A stretch of DNA of 64,000 bases from Hydractinia symbiolongicarpus (GCF_029227915.1 NC_079876.1:16370001-16434000); one strand, 5' to 3'; counted from the stretch's first letter, positions 1 to 13,110 are shown. Program-made: numbers and translations. Notes: generated by a model from the letters alone, not told the origin.

Positions 1-534
1 GGTAGTCATGGCAACCTTGAAGAAAAAACGTCAGGCTCTTTAGATGAATTAGAGACAAACCAGAAATTACGACCAGTTCGAATGAACAAAGAATTTGCGA
101 ACGCTATGTTTCGCAAAGCAGTCAGTTTGTGCGAACTACAAAACATGAAACTGAAAGAAAACATGGCAAAGATTGAAAAAAGATTTATTTCGACTGAAGT
201 TATCAGCAAAGACGTCGAAGAAGACACGGATGAGTGGTTTCCACGTCTGTCGTACAAAGATTGCTCGTCTTGTACATCATGTCGGTCAAGATCGTCGTCA
301 TATCATTCGCTGCTTTACGATGAAGACACGGCAACGAATTATCAAATTTATCAGCCGACGGTATGTGACGTTAATGATAACACGAAAATCACGTCAAAAA
401 ATAACGACGAAACGGTTTCTCCGACCGATAAAATGGCGGCCTTTAAGTCGAAAAAGGACATGTTTGTGAAGCAAAGCCACACAGCTTTGGGGAGTTTTAA
501 AGAGAAACTTCGGAGAACAAAATCCAAAACATAA
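1..534 (+). CDS. 3'-terminal exon of an unrecognised protein gene (partial)
   Basis: The reading frame is open from the first base of the window and ends at TAA 532-534, giving the last 177 residues of a protein whose start lies upstream. The tail is hydrophilic. It has a charged, probably helical segment around NKEFANAMFRKAVSLCELQN, then a Ser/Cys-rich stretch (CSSCTSCRSRSSSYHS), and ends in a very basic peptide, KEKLRRTKSKT. There is no membrane segment and no catalytic motif I can name. An internal ATG at 82 is in frame, but the frame continues upstream of it, so I treat this as one exon reaching left of the window. GC content is higher here than in the flanking sequence, which supports real coding. 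Function unknown. Confidence 0.6.
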   Translation, partial: GSHGNLEEKTSGSLDELETNQKLRPVRMNKEFANAMFRKAVSLCELQNMKLKENMAKIEKRFISTEVISKDVEEDTDEWFPRLSYKDCSSCTSCRSRSSSYHSLLYDEDTATNYQIYQPTVCDVNDNTKITSKNNDETVSPTDKMAAFKSKKDMFVKQSHTALGSFKEKLRRTKSKT

Positions 535-1133
535 CATGCAAGAAGTTTTTAGTTTTATCTATTTATTTACTTGTTAAGTTTTTAAATCCTTTTAAAATAT
601 AGATTTTTATTTATTTATTTATTTATGCTTGTTTGAAGTAACTGCTAGAATCTTCATTTCTATTCCCACTGTCCATAGGTGTTGGTACTTGTCTATTGAT
701 AACATATGTATATAGCTCAGCGAGAAGGAATAACTGACGTGAGAAAACAACCCAACGATTGTTTATCTGTAGAGATATGACGCAGTAATGTCACACAGCT
801 GGTTCACTAGGTGTCCAGTTATTATTTATAGTTTAATGTCTGAGTTACTGTTTATCCTGAAAAGAATTAAAAAAAGTTATTTTCATTTCATACAGCACTG
901 AAAAGCTAAAATTGTGCATACAAACAGGGCATAGGTTCCCAAAATTAAGAAACAGAAATTTATTTTTTAAAAAGCATGCGGTAAGCACATTTTGCTAAAC
1001 ATGCTGGCCAACCCACATCTTGTTTGCGGTTCGTAATTAGTGACAACTAACAGCTAAGCTGTTTCTCTTTTAACGGCGTACTAATCGTTGCACGGTCGTG
1101 CGTTCAATCGGCACAATGTCCACTGGAAACAGG
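535..1133. other. 3' flank / intergenic, no gene seen
   Basis: AT-rich sequence with short TTTA runs around 600-625 just after the stop codon of the first gene; it probably includes that gene's 3' UTR. No canonical AATAAA could be placed with confidence. No other feature is recognised before the Helitron-like element at 1134. Confidence 0.4.
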
Positions 1134-1714
1134 CTATATAATAATACCATAAGTGTGTTTGTCTGTGTGTCTGTGACAGGCAAAGTGGATGTCTTCATTA
1201 TCCTTTGATGTCGCCGAAAAACTTATGTCTAATATGTTAAACTTTTTGACGTTACGGCGCCACGTCAATAACACTACTTTAACGTCAATATCCTATATTA
1301 AATTAATGAAGCCATTCCAGTGCACCTAAAACTTTGAGGCCAAATAACTTGGAAACGAGGTGGTGACGTCAATGATTTTTCACCGCGTAGGTAACTAGGG
1401 ACTACCTGGGATCAATTTGGGTAAGTTTTCCAAACCTTGGTCACCAAATCCGTTTCGGAATGGACGGGTTAATGACGTCATAAAAACCTTTAAACCCTAA
1501 TATCTCTGCATCCGTTTGTCAAAAGTACACGATCCTATACATTTTCTTGACCAGCGTTTCAAGATCTATACGATGAAGGCAACAGGACACACATTTCTGG
1601 AAAAAAAATTTTGTGTTCTGACATTTCTCTGCTGACGTCATCAAAATTCATATGACGCTTATTTTTCAATTTTATCCTGCTTCAGTGGATTTTTCCACGG
1701 GCTTTATCGACAAG
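1134..1714 (+). mobile_element. Helitron-like non-autonomous element A (long form)
   Basis: The left end is an AT-rich TATATAATAATACC followed by a GTCTGTGTGTCTGTGAC tract. The right end is a short hairpin (GTGGATTTTTCCAC), then GGGCTTTATCGACAAG. The body shares CTTTGAGGCCAAATAACTTG and the neighbouring blocks with the elements at 59003-59570 (same strand) and 38160-38585 (opposite strand). A 3' hairpin a few bases before a CTAG-like end, with no terminal inverted repeats, is the Helitron pattern. There is no Rep/helicase frame, so it is non-autonomous. It is followed with no spacer by element B. Confidence 0.6.
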
Positions 1715-1842
1715 TCTATATTATAATGCCCGTATACGTCTGTCCATCTGTCACGCAAAATGGTACCGAAAGTAGCGAGACGCACGCTATGCGGTTTAAA
1801 AAGAACGGGCAAACCCGTGGATTTTCCACGGGCCGCCAACTA
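1715..1842 (+). mobile_element. Helitron-like non-autonomous element B (short form)
   Basis: Starts TCTATATTATAATGCCCG directly after the last base of element A, and ends with the perfect hairpin CCCGTGGATTTTCCACGGG plus CCGCCAACTA. The interior (CGTCTGTC, CACGCAAAATGGTA, GCGGTTTAAAAAG, ACGGGC) is shared with the short elements at 24323-24436, 26947-27100 and 58597-58720. Both strands have short open frames here (about 71-78 codons); these are by-products of the repeat and not genes. Confidence 0.65.
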
Positions 1843-2931
1843 TTTCTTATAAATCTCTTACAAATGAAGCAGTTCCAATTCTCGATTGAACTAAAAGGGT
1901 TGAAAGGAAGGAGATGCACACTGTGCAGCACTCAAATAAACAGCATAATCCATTATCACTAAGCATGCCAAAGCAGTGACGTAGGAAGAAATTCTGTTTT
2001 TTTTTCTTGTTTTTTTTAGGATGAGGGGCTTAAATTTAGTGTAGAGGGAAGATTTTGAAAATTGGCCCCTCTAGATTTCCGAAAAACGCATTGAAATGCA
2101 ACGAAATTGTTTTCAAATCATCTTTTTTAATTTCTTTCACCAACATTATTACAGTATGTTAAGTAAAGAAACGGCTAGATATTTGTTTGGGTACTCGAAT
2201 CTGGAAGTTCTCTTTTCTCTCATTATTATTTCCTACATAAATGTGGCCGCTGGAATTTATATCCAAAGGATTTTCTTTAGTGTTATGAAGAAAAAATATA
2301 GTAGATTTGTGCAACAGATGGGGTTTGAAGGTGAGAAGGAAACAATTTTCTTTTTTCATATTTTTTTAAAAAAAATCAATGGACTTCACCGTCGTGATTG
2401 AATACGGCTCAATGAAGTCGTCCAACTGTAGAACTTTGTGTACCTTTTTTAGTATAGAATTTTTAAGGATACACTCATTAAGCTCTTTTCCCCAGGTTCT
2501 TCTTTTTCTTTCGCCGACTCGTGAAAACGTTCAATATCACCTACCCTGGTATTTCTTACACAGGGTTTGTCATCAATTAACTATGTCATCATCTAGTTCC
2601 CTCTCCTCAGATGATGGTAAGGGTGACCTGGCTTCATCTAGAGATAATTCTTCCTTGCGTTTTCTCTTTAATTATTTTTATTTTTGTACGTTTTTGCTTT
2701 TTCGATTTCTTTTCACATGAACAGACTGTGAATACTGTGGTTCACATGTGAACCTTCGACTTCACCACTCTGGTTGAGAGTACATTCCTTTTCTTTATTC
2801 GGATCACTAACGTCCTAAGTAGGAGTTGTGGACATCGTTAAAATCAGATAAGGTAGAAAATAAAATACTGATGCAGCGATTCCAGATTATAAAACCACTT
2901 AAATCTTGCCGAATTTCCATTCGTCCGACGA
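1843..2931. other. Intergenic, no supported gene
   Basis: AT-rich. It holds short open frames only, including one ending in a serine-rich peptide (MSSSSSLSSDD at 2584) followed by a GTAAGG that could be a splice donor. No partner exon could be shown, so I do not call a gene. Confidence 0.35.
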
Positions 2932-3118
2932 CGAGATTGACAGTGGTGGACGTACTGACGATGAGATTGACAGTGGTGGACGTACCGGCGATGAGATTGA
3001 CAGTGGTGGACGTACCGACGAAGAGATTGACAGTGGTGGACGTACCGACGACGAGATTGACAGTGGTGGACGTACCGACGACGAGATTGACAGTGGTGGA
3101 CGTGGTAGACGTAGCGTG
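2932..3118 (+). repeat. 30-bp minisatellite, about 6 units
   Basis: Tandem units of 30 bp containing GAGATTGACAGTGGTGGACG, with variation limited to the ACCGAC/ACTGAC joint. Since 30 is a multiple of 3, the frame stays open and reads as repeats of DDEIDSGGRT. The array ends in a degraded GGTAGACGTAGCGTG doublet. The open frame is explained by the repeat and is not evidence of a gene. Confidence 0.85.
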
Positions 3119-3465
3119 GTGGTAGACGTAGCGTGAACCAGCTTTGTTTACGATACTACGGTATTGATATCCAGTTGGATTTAATGGTTAGGTTGAGAAC
3201 TCAGTTTTATATTGACTGAGATTTTTAAAATCAAAACTTTGTACATTACTAATTAAGCATAACAAAAACAAAATTTTGGATTCTTATACGAAAGATTTTA
3301 AAAGACTCAACAAAATGTCGACGTCATTTACTACTTTTTGTTAAAGAAATGTAACACATTTTGTGAATAGTTATTAACAGTAACGTTAAAAATAGCTAGA
3401 AATATATATAAATATAGCTAAATTAGCCAAAAAATTGACTGACAACCGCTCTCTCAATCCAATTT

Positions 3466-4150
3466 ATATCTGTGTCTCTTCAACTACCCAAATATATAAA
3501 TAGCTACCAATCTGTGTTTATATTCCATTCATTGTCTCTTTCAAAATAGCTATCAATCTGTGTTTATATTCCATTCATTGTCTCTTTAACTACCCAAATA
3601 TATAAATAGCTACCAATCTGTGTTTATATTCCTTTCATTGTCTCTTTCACTACCCAAATATATAAATAGCCACCAATCTGTGTTTATATTCCTTTCATTG
3701 TCTCTTTCACTACCCAAATATATAAATAGCTACCAATCTGTGTTTATATTCCTTTCATTGTCTCTTTCACTACCCAAATATATAAATAGCTACCAATCTG
3801 TGTTTATATTCCTTTCATTGTCTCTTTCACTACCCAAATATATAAATAGCTACCAATCTGTGTTTATATTCCTTTCATTGTCTCTTTCACTACCCAAATA
3901 TATAAATAGCCACCAATCTGTGTTTATATTCCTTTCATTGTCTCTTTCACTACCCAAATATATAAATAGCCACCAATCTGTGTTTATATTTCTTTCATTG
4001 TCTCTTTCACTACCCAAATATATAAATAGCTACCTATCTGTGTTTATATTCCTTTCATTGTCTCTTTCACTACCCAAATATATAAATAGCTACCTATCTG
4101 TGTTTATATTCCTTTCATTGTCTCTTTAACTACCCAAATATATAAATAGC
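3466..4150 (+). repeat. 60-bp minisatellite, about 11 units
   Basis: Eleven copies of a 60-bp unit with blocks CAATCTGTGTTTATATTCC, TTTCATTGTCTCTTTCAC and TACCCAAATATATAAATAG. The first two copies are shorter or diverged (one lacks the TACCCAAATATA block) and copies from about 3600 on are nearly identical, so the array has been homogenised from the middle. A 169-codon open frame through the array is only the repeat. Units abut directly, without spacers. Confidence 0.9.
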
Positions 4151-5654
4151 TACTAACACTTCAATAACTAGCTACATGCACATTGAAATATGCATCACAA
4201 CTCGACAACAAAATTAAAATATATGAAAATATGATATTGCAAAGTAATATTGTCAACAAACGTATTTCAAGTAAGTTTGAAAGTTTGCGACGACGATTAT
4301 GAAGGTTTACAAAGATTACGCTTCTGCCTCTTTACTAGAATTATCAAAGTCTACGCGCTGCACATCTGAATGTTAGTCCCGGATTGTTTCTGCCGTAAAG
4401 TTCGAATTTTACACCAGTTGGCTGCACCATGGAAATATATACTACACACATTTTTGCCAAGCCAGAATGTTAGCTTACACCATTAGAAATTATCAAATAT
4501 TTTGCAGGATGAAATAGCGACGATTTGTATTTTTTGTCAGAAACAAGACGAACTCGGGCGCGAAGAGGCGGGGACTTCAAAATCCAGTTTTATACGCCCT
4601 GGGCGGTGGGCACAGGTGTTATCCTAATTTATTCAGGCCTCAGACGTAAAATTTAGAAAAAAAGGCTTACAGACATACACCTTAACTTTTGGAGCTGAAT
4701 TTTTACTGGTGTATTTACACCTTCAACACCATAGCTAAATTCGCCCCTGTCCGCATCAACAAGTAACTCTCTAATGTAACTTAAAAGAGACTACACATGT
4801 TAAATAGCTAGTTAGGTAGCAAACTAAAATATTTCGACGCTTTAGAGTTGTGAATTGATACATTAATAATGAGATTCTTTCATTATTTTGTGTGACAGCT
4901 GAATCGAAAAAGCTCTCGTGTTTGTTGATAGTGCGCTGCCATTTTGAAAAACGACTCCAACCACGTAACTAGCCTATTGTGTATTTAAGGGATTTCATAT
5001 TCTCTTTAGTGACTTACACGAAAGTCGAGGTTATAGCAGGATAAAAGTTTTTTAGCGACAAGGACAAAAACAACATCTTAAATCATCTTGGATATCGTAT
5101 TTGACACCCAAATGTAACTAACAAATAATTCATATCCATATCTTATTTTGCATAAAATTTACCTATCTACCTACTTTCTACGTAATGCTTGACAAAAACA
5201 TAAAAAATTATTGCATATAAAGCCAGTTGTAGCAACAAAAATGAATTTGAAATCTTTTTTCAGGCATTAATCAACTTCTTTATGCTATTTAGTGTCGCAT
5301 TTTCAACAAATACAGTCCCTCCTTTGATCTTTGCTTTCTCATCAAAACAAACGTTTGATTTTACTGATACGTATTATATCTCGCAGACAGTAGTTTAAAA
5401 AAGAATACTAAAAATATCTACATATGTATACTTTTGCCTTTAAAAATGTAGCAAATTATAAAAAAGTAATTATTTATAAACAGGTTGCCTATATTGTTGC
5501 GATAAAGTGGGTATAATTTCTTCTACCTTGACCTTCTGAGTGGTCTGGATATAACGCACTGTTATTCAGAATGTGTGAGGATGAAGCGTAACATCAATGA
5601 CGGAGATCTTACTTGAGTTGTTTTGTAGCCCCTTCCATAAAATTGTTTTGTTCG
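4151..5654. other. Intergenic downstream of transporter copy A
   Basis: AT-rich sequence with no coding or structural feature that I can support. The last few hundred bases before 5655 are the 3' flank of minus-strand copy A and probably contain its 3' UTR. Confidence 0.4.
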
Positions 5655-6516
5655 TTAATCCTCGGTATCTGTTTTAGAATGTATCGTACTACAATCTTGT
5701 TCAGGTTCTGATTCCAATTGGATTACTCTTTTTTTGTTCAATGCTGGTGAAAGTGTTGAAGCAAAGATGCCATTGGATGTAAACAAAGGCGACAAAACAA
5801 AAAATGAAAAGTAGTGATTGCATGGAAATCCTATAGGATCAGTATTCAATGATACGTCTTTGATGTTTGTGAGAGACCAATGGCAATTGGTGCGATAATT
5901 CTAAAGACAAAAACAGCAAAACTTTCCAAGAAGAAAAGAACTCGGTATTTTCTTATCTGCGTGTTTTCAGCCTTTGGAACTAAAAAACAGGCTCATTTTT
6001 TGTAAACATTTCTACTACTAAGACTAGCAAAGTACTAAACGCTACCAGTCTAGTATAGAAGTACTGATAACTTTTAGTTTGCTTTGGTAAAAAAGGTACA
6101 AAAAGCTGTTGCAAGCACATGATATTTTGAATTTAATTGGTTTTGTCAATTACAACCAACATTACTAATATTTATATCCCTTTTAACTTTTTAGAAATTT
6201 AAAATTTTATAAAACAAGGTTTTTATTTGTTTTGAAGGAGTTTTAACTACCTTAAGTTGATTAAACTTCAGGAAGATTAATTTTCACGTATTTTACGAAT
6301 TTTATGCATATTTGCGAAAATTTATCTGCGCGAAAATTCTTGGAAAAGTCAATTGCGAAAACAATCTTCGGGAGATTACCAAAAATGACTTATTTGCTAA
6401 AATTATCTTCGCCAAATGTCTGAAAAAACAAGCATGCTTTTTTCTTTGTTTCTTCTAATTTTCAGTCTAGGACAAGTTCAATAAAAAGCTACCCTGTCTC
6501 AATAAAGAGGCTTAAA

Positions 6517-6796
6517 AAAAGTAAGTAAGTAAGTAAGTAACGGGAAGTTTTAACGTCCTTGGGTATTCCATCCTAACGGTTGGCTCTTCCTCCCCTCCGA
6601 CTGTAACTATGTTACATTACCGCAAGAGATATGTATAGCATTGCTCTAACTTGCCTGCCTGCCTGCCCGGTTAGTGGTCAGTAGATGGCACCAAATGGGC
6701 GGACAACACTACATTTGTAGTGCGCCGGAGTGGGGATTCGAACCTGAAACCTTATGATTACAAGTCGAATGCGCTCCCACTGCACCATCTCCGCTG
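6517..6796 (-). mobile_element. tRNA-derived SINE, copy 1
   Basis: On the minus strand the element begins with a tRNA-like head: an A-box region (GATGGTGCAGTGGGAGC) and a clear B box (GGTTCGAATCCC) within about 75 bp ending at CGGCGC. A unique body follows and it ends in an (ACTT)n tail, seen on the plus strand as repeated AAGT from about 6517. A second copy with the same body order lies at 32672-32940. It sits in intron 14 of copy A. The tRNA part is degenerate, so I do not call it a functional tRNA gene. Confidence 0.75.
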
Positions 6797-8227
6797 AAAA
6801 AGTGTAAAAAAAATTCGTCAAACTTCAAAATGGTTGATTCGTTATATCTCGACATTCGCAAAAATTGATCTTCGCAAAATGCATTTTGTTGGCCTCGCGA
6901 AAATAAGTTTTCGCGAAAATTAATCTACTTAATCACTTTAAATTCGTTTTAAAAAAGCGAGCTTTGATATCAAAGACAGTATTTAGAATGTTGATCTTTT
7001 TTTTTACTTCTCTAATTCTTTTCATTTGTTGCTTTTGCCACTGTTGTGAACACATTTTACGTGTTGTAAAACACATTTTATGTGTTGTAAACGACGAAAC
7101 TCTTCGCAAGAGCGACTGCTTTATTTGGAATTTACAACACACAAGATTATACGTCTCCATTTACCTTCCAACTGACAAAAAGATCATTGAAAAACCATTT
7201 GCAGATCCAAAATGAATCTGGTGGCACTGTATTATTGATTAGGATATTAATTGCAACAAATCCAGTTGACATACATGCATGTTGCAAGAATAAAACGAAT
7301 GCAACAGCGATCCATAGACCAGTTCTGTAAGAATTGAAAGAAAAAGGGTCAAAATTCTTTTGTTAAAAATTATGTTTAGCATGTAGTTTAAAGTCATAGA
7401 TTGAAAAATCAAAGTTGTCTCTTCCTTCTGCAAGTAATTAAAAATTGACTTTTTTTATCAAGAACACAAAGCTCTTCACAGAAAACTAAAAAATAGAATG
7501 AAAGAACTAAAGCCGAGCAAATCAAAACAACAAGGCAATTCTTTATTCGGGAGAACAGTTTTTAACGGGATAGCACGAGATCGAAGTCGAAGTCAAATAT
7601 AGAAAAAATATTTGGAAATGTATCGTTATTAACTTCAATACCTATCTGAGATGATTTCAACAAGGATTGGTGTCCATGGACAAACGAACGCTAATAAAAG
7701 GTGAATTCTCATGAAAACCTAGAATGTAAAAAACATCTCCCTCTCTCAGTGGATAGTCATGTGTTTAGAATATTTGCATATTAATCCTAATCCAGAAGAT
7801 GTTTGGGTCACGTTTTTTTTTTTTGGGGGGGGGGAGGGGGAGGGGGTAATTATTTACGTTTTTTTTTATCATTTTGATTCATATTTGCCTGATTGGTCTT
7901 CATTTTGTCAAAGAAATGTATAATTAGATCAGGGTTGTTATTCATTTATCATCTAGAGTTTTAGATCTCATCTAGAACTAATTTCATGGAAAATAAATAG
8001 ATGGGGTGGTAAAATTATAATCCATAATACCCCCAACAAAAAAACAAAGAAACATATACTTCATTGGGAGTAATTACACTAACTTTTCTCGGTCCATAAC
8101 GTCTTATAATCTATACACAATGAAGATAAATAAATTAATGATGAATGGATAAACAGCTAGCTATGATGACAACTGGTGAACGCATGTATAAGGAGGTAGC
8201 AACCTTTAGTATACGTTCAGCATGATA

Positions 8228-8385
8228 ATCCAAAAATAAAGAAAAATAAAGAAAAATAAAGAAAAATAAAGAAAAATAATGAAATATAAAGAAAAATAAT
8301 GAAATATAAAAAAATAAAGAAAAATAAAGAAAAACAAAAAAAAAAAAATAAAGAAAAATAAAGAAAAATAAAGAAAAATAAATTG
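8228..8385 (+). repeat. A-rich (AAAGAAAAAT)n microsatellite
   Basis: Imperfect 10-12-bp units of AAAGAAAAAT/AAATAAAG in intron 11 of copy A, between exon 12 (8084-8110) and exon 11 (8494-8585). Not coding. Confidence 0.8.
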
Positions 8386-10744
8386 CCTTGACGTTTTCAA
8401 ATATGAAAATATTATAATACTGAAGTGAAAATGGGTTTTATATATTTCCTAACAAAAATACACTAAAAATAAGAATTAAAAAAAGAAGCTTACTCTAGGC
8501 GTGACCAAAAACTGGAATGGAAGAAAAAAAGCAGCTACTATCAATAATACTAAACCAATTTCGGATGTAGAAAGACTCATACCATCTGAAAAATAAAACA
8601 TAGTCAAAACGGAATCATGGGCGGAACATAATCTTGCTTGAGCACCTAGCCAGCTTTTATAACAACCAAACTCTATTTGAGTAATCATATAAACTTAAAC
8701 AGTATATTAAACCATTGTAAGTTTTTAATTAAGGCGGCCTTAAAGACTTTGGCTCACAATCACCAACAACTTGTGGATGAAATTAACAAACCAGAAACAG
8801 CAAAAAAAACAACCTAATAAAACACTTTTAATACAGCTGATGATATGATTTAGAAGTGTGTTGCCAATAATCTACAAGCTACAAGATTTGTGATTTTAAA
8901 ATTCCCCTTGTAGTTCACGCTAACAAGACCGTGTAATTGCAACTCTTAGAAAGTTCTTTGCTCATGTATTTCATCAATCATTCGTCTAGATGTTTACTTA
9001 CGATATTCATTGGAAGTGGCAGCATACAACGGAAATAATTCTAAGTTTGCAAATGTTGCGATTCCATAAAAGCAATAGACGAAACTTGCTTGAACGCAAT
9101 CTTTAATGCTGAAAGAGATATTCCCAATTAAAAAGGCATTATTCTTGCCTACCTGACATAATATAATCGCTCATAAAAGAAGCCTTGATACTCGTGTGCA
9201 GTTTATTCCACATGATATATCGTTTTAATCAACCTATGCCACGTACATTTTAGAAGGTGAAAATCAAAGTACAGGGTTTCAATCAAAGAGAATCGTTATA
9301 CAACAACGCAAATTTGACGAATCATTGTAATCCATAACATCAGCTATACTCTTCCAAGACATCCACATTAATGTTCTTTTAAATGGTTTCGTGTTTTAAT
9401 TTTTCAATGCCTTCTCTACTCACAATATCAAGACAAACTTCAAGAACACTGCATTATAACAAAATTGTTTACTTACCACAAAAGTTTCATTACTTTATAC
9501 GTTTTAATCTTCGCAAACCATTCCTGCCAACTCCATTTTTGAACGGACTCTTTTGTTGACAAACAAAAACTTGCACACTTCAACGTATTTCTGTTGTTTA
9601 TTGACCGTTCACTTGCACGCACAATATCTTTATGTTCCTGAGTTGAAGATTGCAATAATGGGGTCCTTTCAGTAATATGCCTAGATAGTATAAGAAAGTA
9701 GTATCAGAGGAAATCCAATCAGAAATAGTGAAGGTTTCGATATTTTTAAAATGCCCAAAACACAAGAAATGGCAGTAGCTAATTAATTCTGTGCCCACAG
9801 CTCAATATAATGTTAGATTATGTGGAATGGATACCAATGCAGCAAGAATGATGACTAAATGAGTAAATTGTGAAAAGCGTCCACAATAGTTTTGGTCTGT
9901 CTGTTCTAAGACCTAGCAGTTATTTGTCCAAACTAAAGCAGGTATCTTACGATTGGGAAAATAGAAGCAAAGCTTAAAATTAAATCTTTAATATTGTAAC
10001 TAAGCAGATTTGAAATGTCGAGGTATCATCAAAAAATCTCTGAAATGTATATTTAGTTAAAACATTCTTTTCTGGTAAAAGTACTTCATAACTTTATCGT
10101 TCTTAGTGTCATACACCCGTAGAAAAATTGCTCTGTCAAATATTTTTCGATATTCCATATCAAATATTTGACTCCTTGATCTTTTTATTGGCTACAAGAA
10201 AAAGCAATTCAAAAAGATTATTGACGAGAGAGCGCGGCGGAAAAATATGTTTGTTGTTATGTTAAGCTTTGTTGGTTGTTAATTTTGAAAGATTTGTTTC
10301 ACGAACAGGATTTTTTTCTTCTTTTTTTGAGAGGATAATAAAACAAAATTGGATTCGGTAAGTTCCTTATCGAAATTATTCAGTCGCTTTGATGATAAAC
10401 GACTCAGCTGCATTTTTTGAATATCACAAGCTCGACTAAAATGCACGATAATCGATTCTACCTCATACAATATCTGTTATAAGTATACCGATAAATGTTT
10501 TATGCAGATTGTGATTATATACATTTTTTTTATAAACAATGCCAAATGTAAACAATTGTCCCCAAAATTGCCAATTTTAAACAATTGCTAAACAATTTTT
10601 TGGTGGCAAATAAGTGATAAATAATAGTATAAATGAAATAATTACTTTGAAAATAAACAATTTGTCACAATTCACAATCGTTGTCACAATATGTTGGGAC
10701 AAGACAACGAATTTCGAATTTCGCCACAAAAATTAATTGCGTAG

Positions 10745-11050
10745 GCTCATTTTATATTAGATTCACACATCTTGAACTTGTCAAAGTTCACTTGTCAATG
10801 TGATCTTAGGTTTTTTGGTAAATACGAAATTCTTAAAGTGTGCTAATTGTTGCTGACGGCAGCCAGACCATTAATAACGAATTTCGGGGCCTTCGTGGTA
10901 CCCGACATGAATTATTTCGGGGTCCAGGCGTGCTAAAGAATGTGACTAGCGACTTTTCAACGCTTTCTGCCTGGCCTACTTGTATGCAAAAGTAGCAACT
11001 TTACACCCTGCCGGCTGCGGAACATGGACTGTTTGACTGTTTTGTTCATA
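10745..11050 (+). repeat. Dispersed repeat family R1, copy 1
   Basis: Shares ordered blocks with 18866-19130 and 25440-25720: GAACTTGTCAA.GTTCACT, CTTAAAGTG.GCTAATT, a GAATTTC.GG block, and a CTGCCGGCTGCGGAACA-like block near the right end. The order is the same in each copy but identity is moderate. No open frame or terminal repeat was found. It lies in intron 8 of copy A. Confidence 0.45.
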
Positions 11051-11474
11051 TTTGGATAATGAGTAAAAAACTGCCTTAGTCTCAATATTTTTGTCCACGA
11101 TTGCAGGTAAACAATGGCCAACAATTTTTGGGCCGAAGTTCAAAAAACAAATTGTATATAAAAAAGTGTATATTATTTTGTCATTTTACCTCGTGTTTTT
11201 AATTAACCAGATTAAGTAATATATTTGGATGAAAATATTTTTAATGCCTATTCTTTAAGTCTATGATGTTATTAAAAACAACGAAGATCATCAAGAATTC
11301 CAAACCGCTAAATCGTTCGTTATACAATAATTAACAAGATGCAGGCGCTGCATAAACTATCTCGCTATTAAAAATGCACAACTATGAAACATCCACAATG
11401 CGGCCCAATTCTACAATTTCTGCTAACAAAAATACAGCCTATCATTCATGGTTATCGCGCGATTGAAACGTTTA

Positions 11475-11850
11475 TGGTCTTAAACGGCATTTAGGTGACA
11501 AAATTTTGATGTCACCATCATGTTCAGCATACTTTTTTTGTTAACTGTGCCAAATTTTGTCGAAAATAAAGTAGTTTTAATTTCGGACCAATTTTGGCCT
11601 AAAATGACATTTTGGTGACAAAAAATCAAAATTTTGATGTCACCACCATGTTCGGCATACCAGTTACGAGTTGGAAACCTATCCTCGCGGGCGAGATAGT
11701 AAAAAGAAAAAAAAAAGTAAAAATAGTTACCAAGATGAGATTCGAACACACGACTACTCCCGTGTCGGTGCTCAGAGAGCCAAAAATTTCCATTTTGGGA
11801 CGGACAGCTGTATTTGAATACCCTAGCATCTGCGAGCTAGTGTAACAACT
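11475..11850. repeat. Repeat-containing intron segment with tRNA-like B box
   Basis: AATTTTGATGTCACCA.CATG followed by TTC.GCATAC occurs twice, at about 11501 and 11632. About 100 bp further, the minus strand reads GTGTTCGAATCTC, which resembles a pol III B box. I see no convincing A box or acceptor stem, so this is a possible decayed SINE fragment only. Confidence 0.35.
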
Positions 11851-13110
11851 GCCCAAAGTTTCATGACATTAAGTTGTGGAAAGCGTGGAATTCATGTCTT
11901 CCAGATTTATAAAGCTAAAAAAATGCATGGTATCTTTAGAGTTAAGGTGGAGTATCTTGTAATTTAAGAACTTCTGAAACAGACTTATTTGGCATGTAAA
12001 AGAAAACACGATTTCTTGGTTGCCAGTAGGCAAAAAACAATAACAAACAAACAAGCAAACAAACAAACAAACAAACTCCACTCCACCTTAAACTTTTTGG
12101 AAGAAACAATACAATCATGATCGCATTTATTGCACAACAAATCGCCAGGAACAAATTTGGCAGAAGGATTCCAAATCTTCCAAAAATAGAATCTAATAGA
12201 AAGTAAATCTTTATTAAATCAATAAACAAAATCGTCATCCGCGTTTTTCGTGTGATGGCGCCCAACGAATCTAGTAACCTCATGATACGTGAAACATAGC
12301 AGGAGTTACCTTCAGAGAAAACATCTGGATATTGCTCCGATGGAAATGCCACAAAACCTATAATGGAAGCAAGAATGTCATGTTGCAAATAAAGTCTAGA
12401 TTCTGACTGAAATATATTAGTCATTTATTATGGGAATACGGTGATATAATGACATAACATTTAAGTACAAACACTGTCAATATTGTTATTTAAGAGAATG
12501 GAATAGGTAGGATCAATCACTAATTAACCTCGTTGCAGTAAAATCGATTGCAACGAAAACTCACCTGCTACACTTGGTCCAATAATCAAACCCACTGCAC
12601 TAGAAGAAGATAAAATTGACATGGCAAGAGGCATATTCCTATCGTCGCAAAGATCTGTCATGATGGATTTTGAAATGGCAACAAGAGCTAAGGAAAACAA
12701 AGACATTGTCTAAAATTCTTCAATGGGAACAAGAAATTCGGAAAAGGTCTATAGCGTTTATAAAATCGGAAATCACGCAAAACAACGTAATATAGTAATA
12801 ACTTACTACCCAGTGCTGTACCGCAAAAATATGGCCTGAAAAATGGTTATTATCGTATTTCCAGTCTCATTGCATTTGACAACCATCTAAGTTAGAAGAA
12901 GAAAAAAGTTTAGCTTAGCTTTCTTGCATTATTGTAACTCACTACTTTTGTTAACACACAACCGAGGTAAATATTCGATACAGCTCTGTCTAAAAACAGA
13001 CACATTCTATGCAGAATTCGAAAGTTCCTATAGAATAAATCCATGTAAACAAAACATTGTGATGATTAGAAGTCCGGGATTTTTAAACATGAAAATGCGT
13101 AAAGTTGAAT

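Noticed and set aside
2584-2616. Possible first exon MSSSSSLSSDD with GTAAGG donor
   Set aside because: Only 11 codons, and no downstream exon can be demonstrated; low-complexity peptide.
2906-3136. Acidic repeat protein DDEIDSGGRT
   Set aside because: Explained by the 30-bp minisatellite; no convincing start, splice partner or neighbouring coding sequence.
3620-4129. 169-codon open frame rich in FIFLSLSLSLPKY
   Set aside because: Produced entirely by the 60-bp minisatellite; unit length is a multiple of 3.
3466-4150. Regular repeats considered as a CRISPR array
   Set aside because: Units abut without unique spacers and the genome is eukaryotic.
6722-6796. tRNA gene on the minus strand
   Set aside because: B box is good but acceptor and anticodon arms do not pair well, and the segment continues into a SINE body with a second genomic copy.
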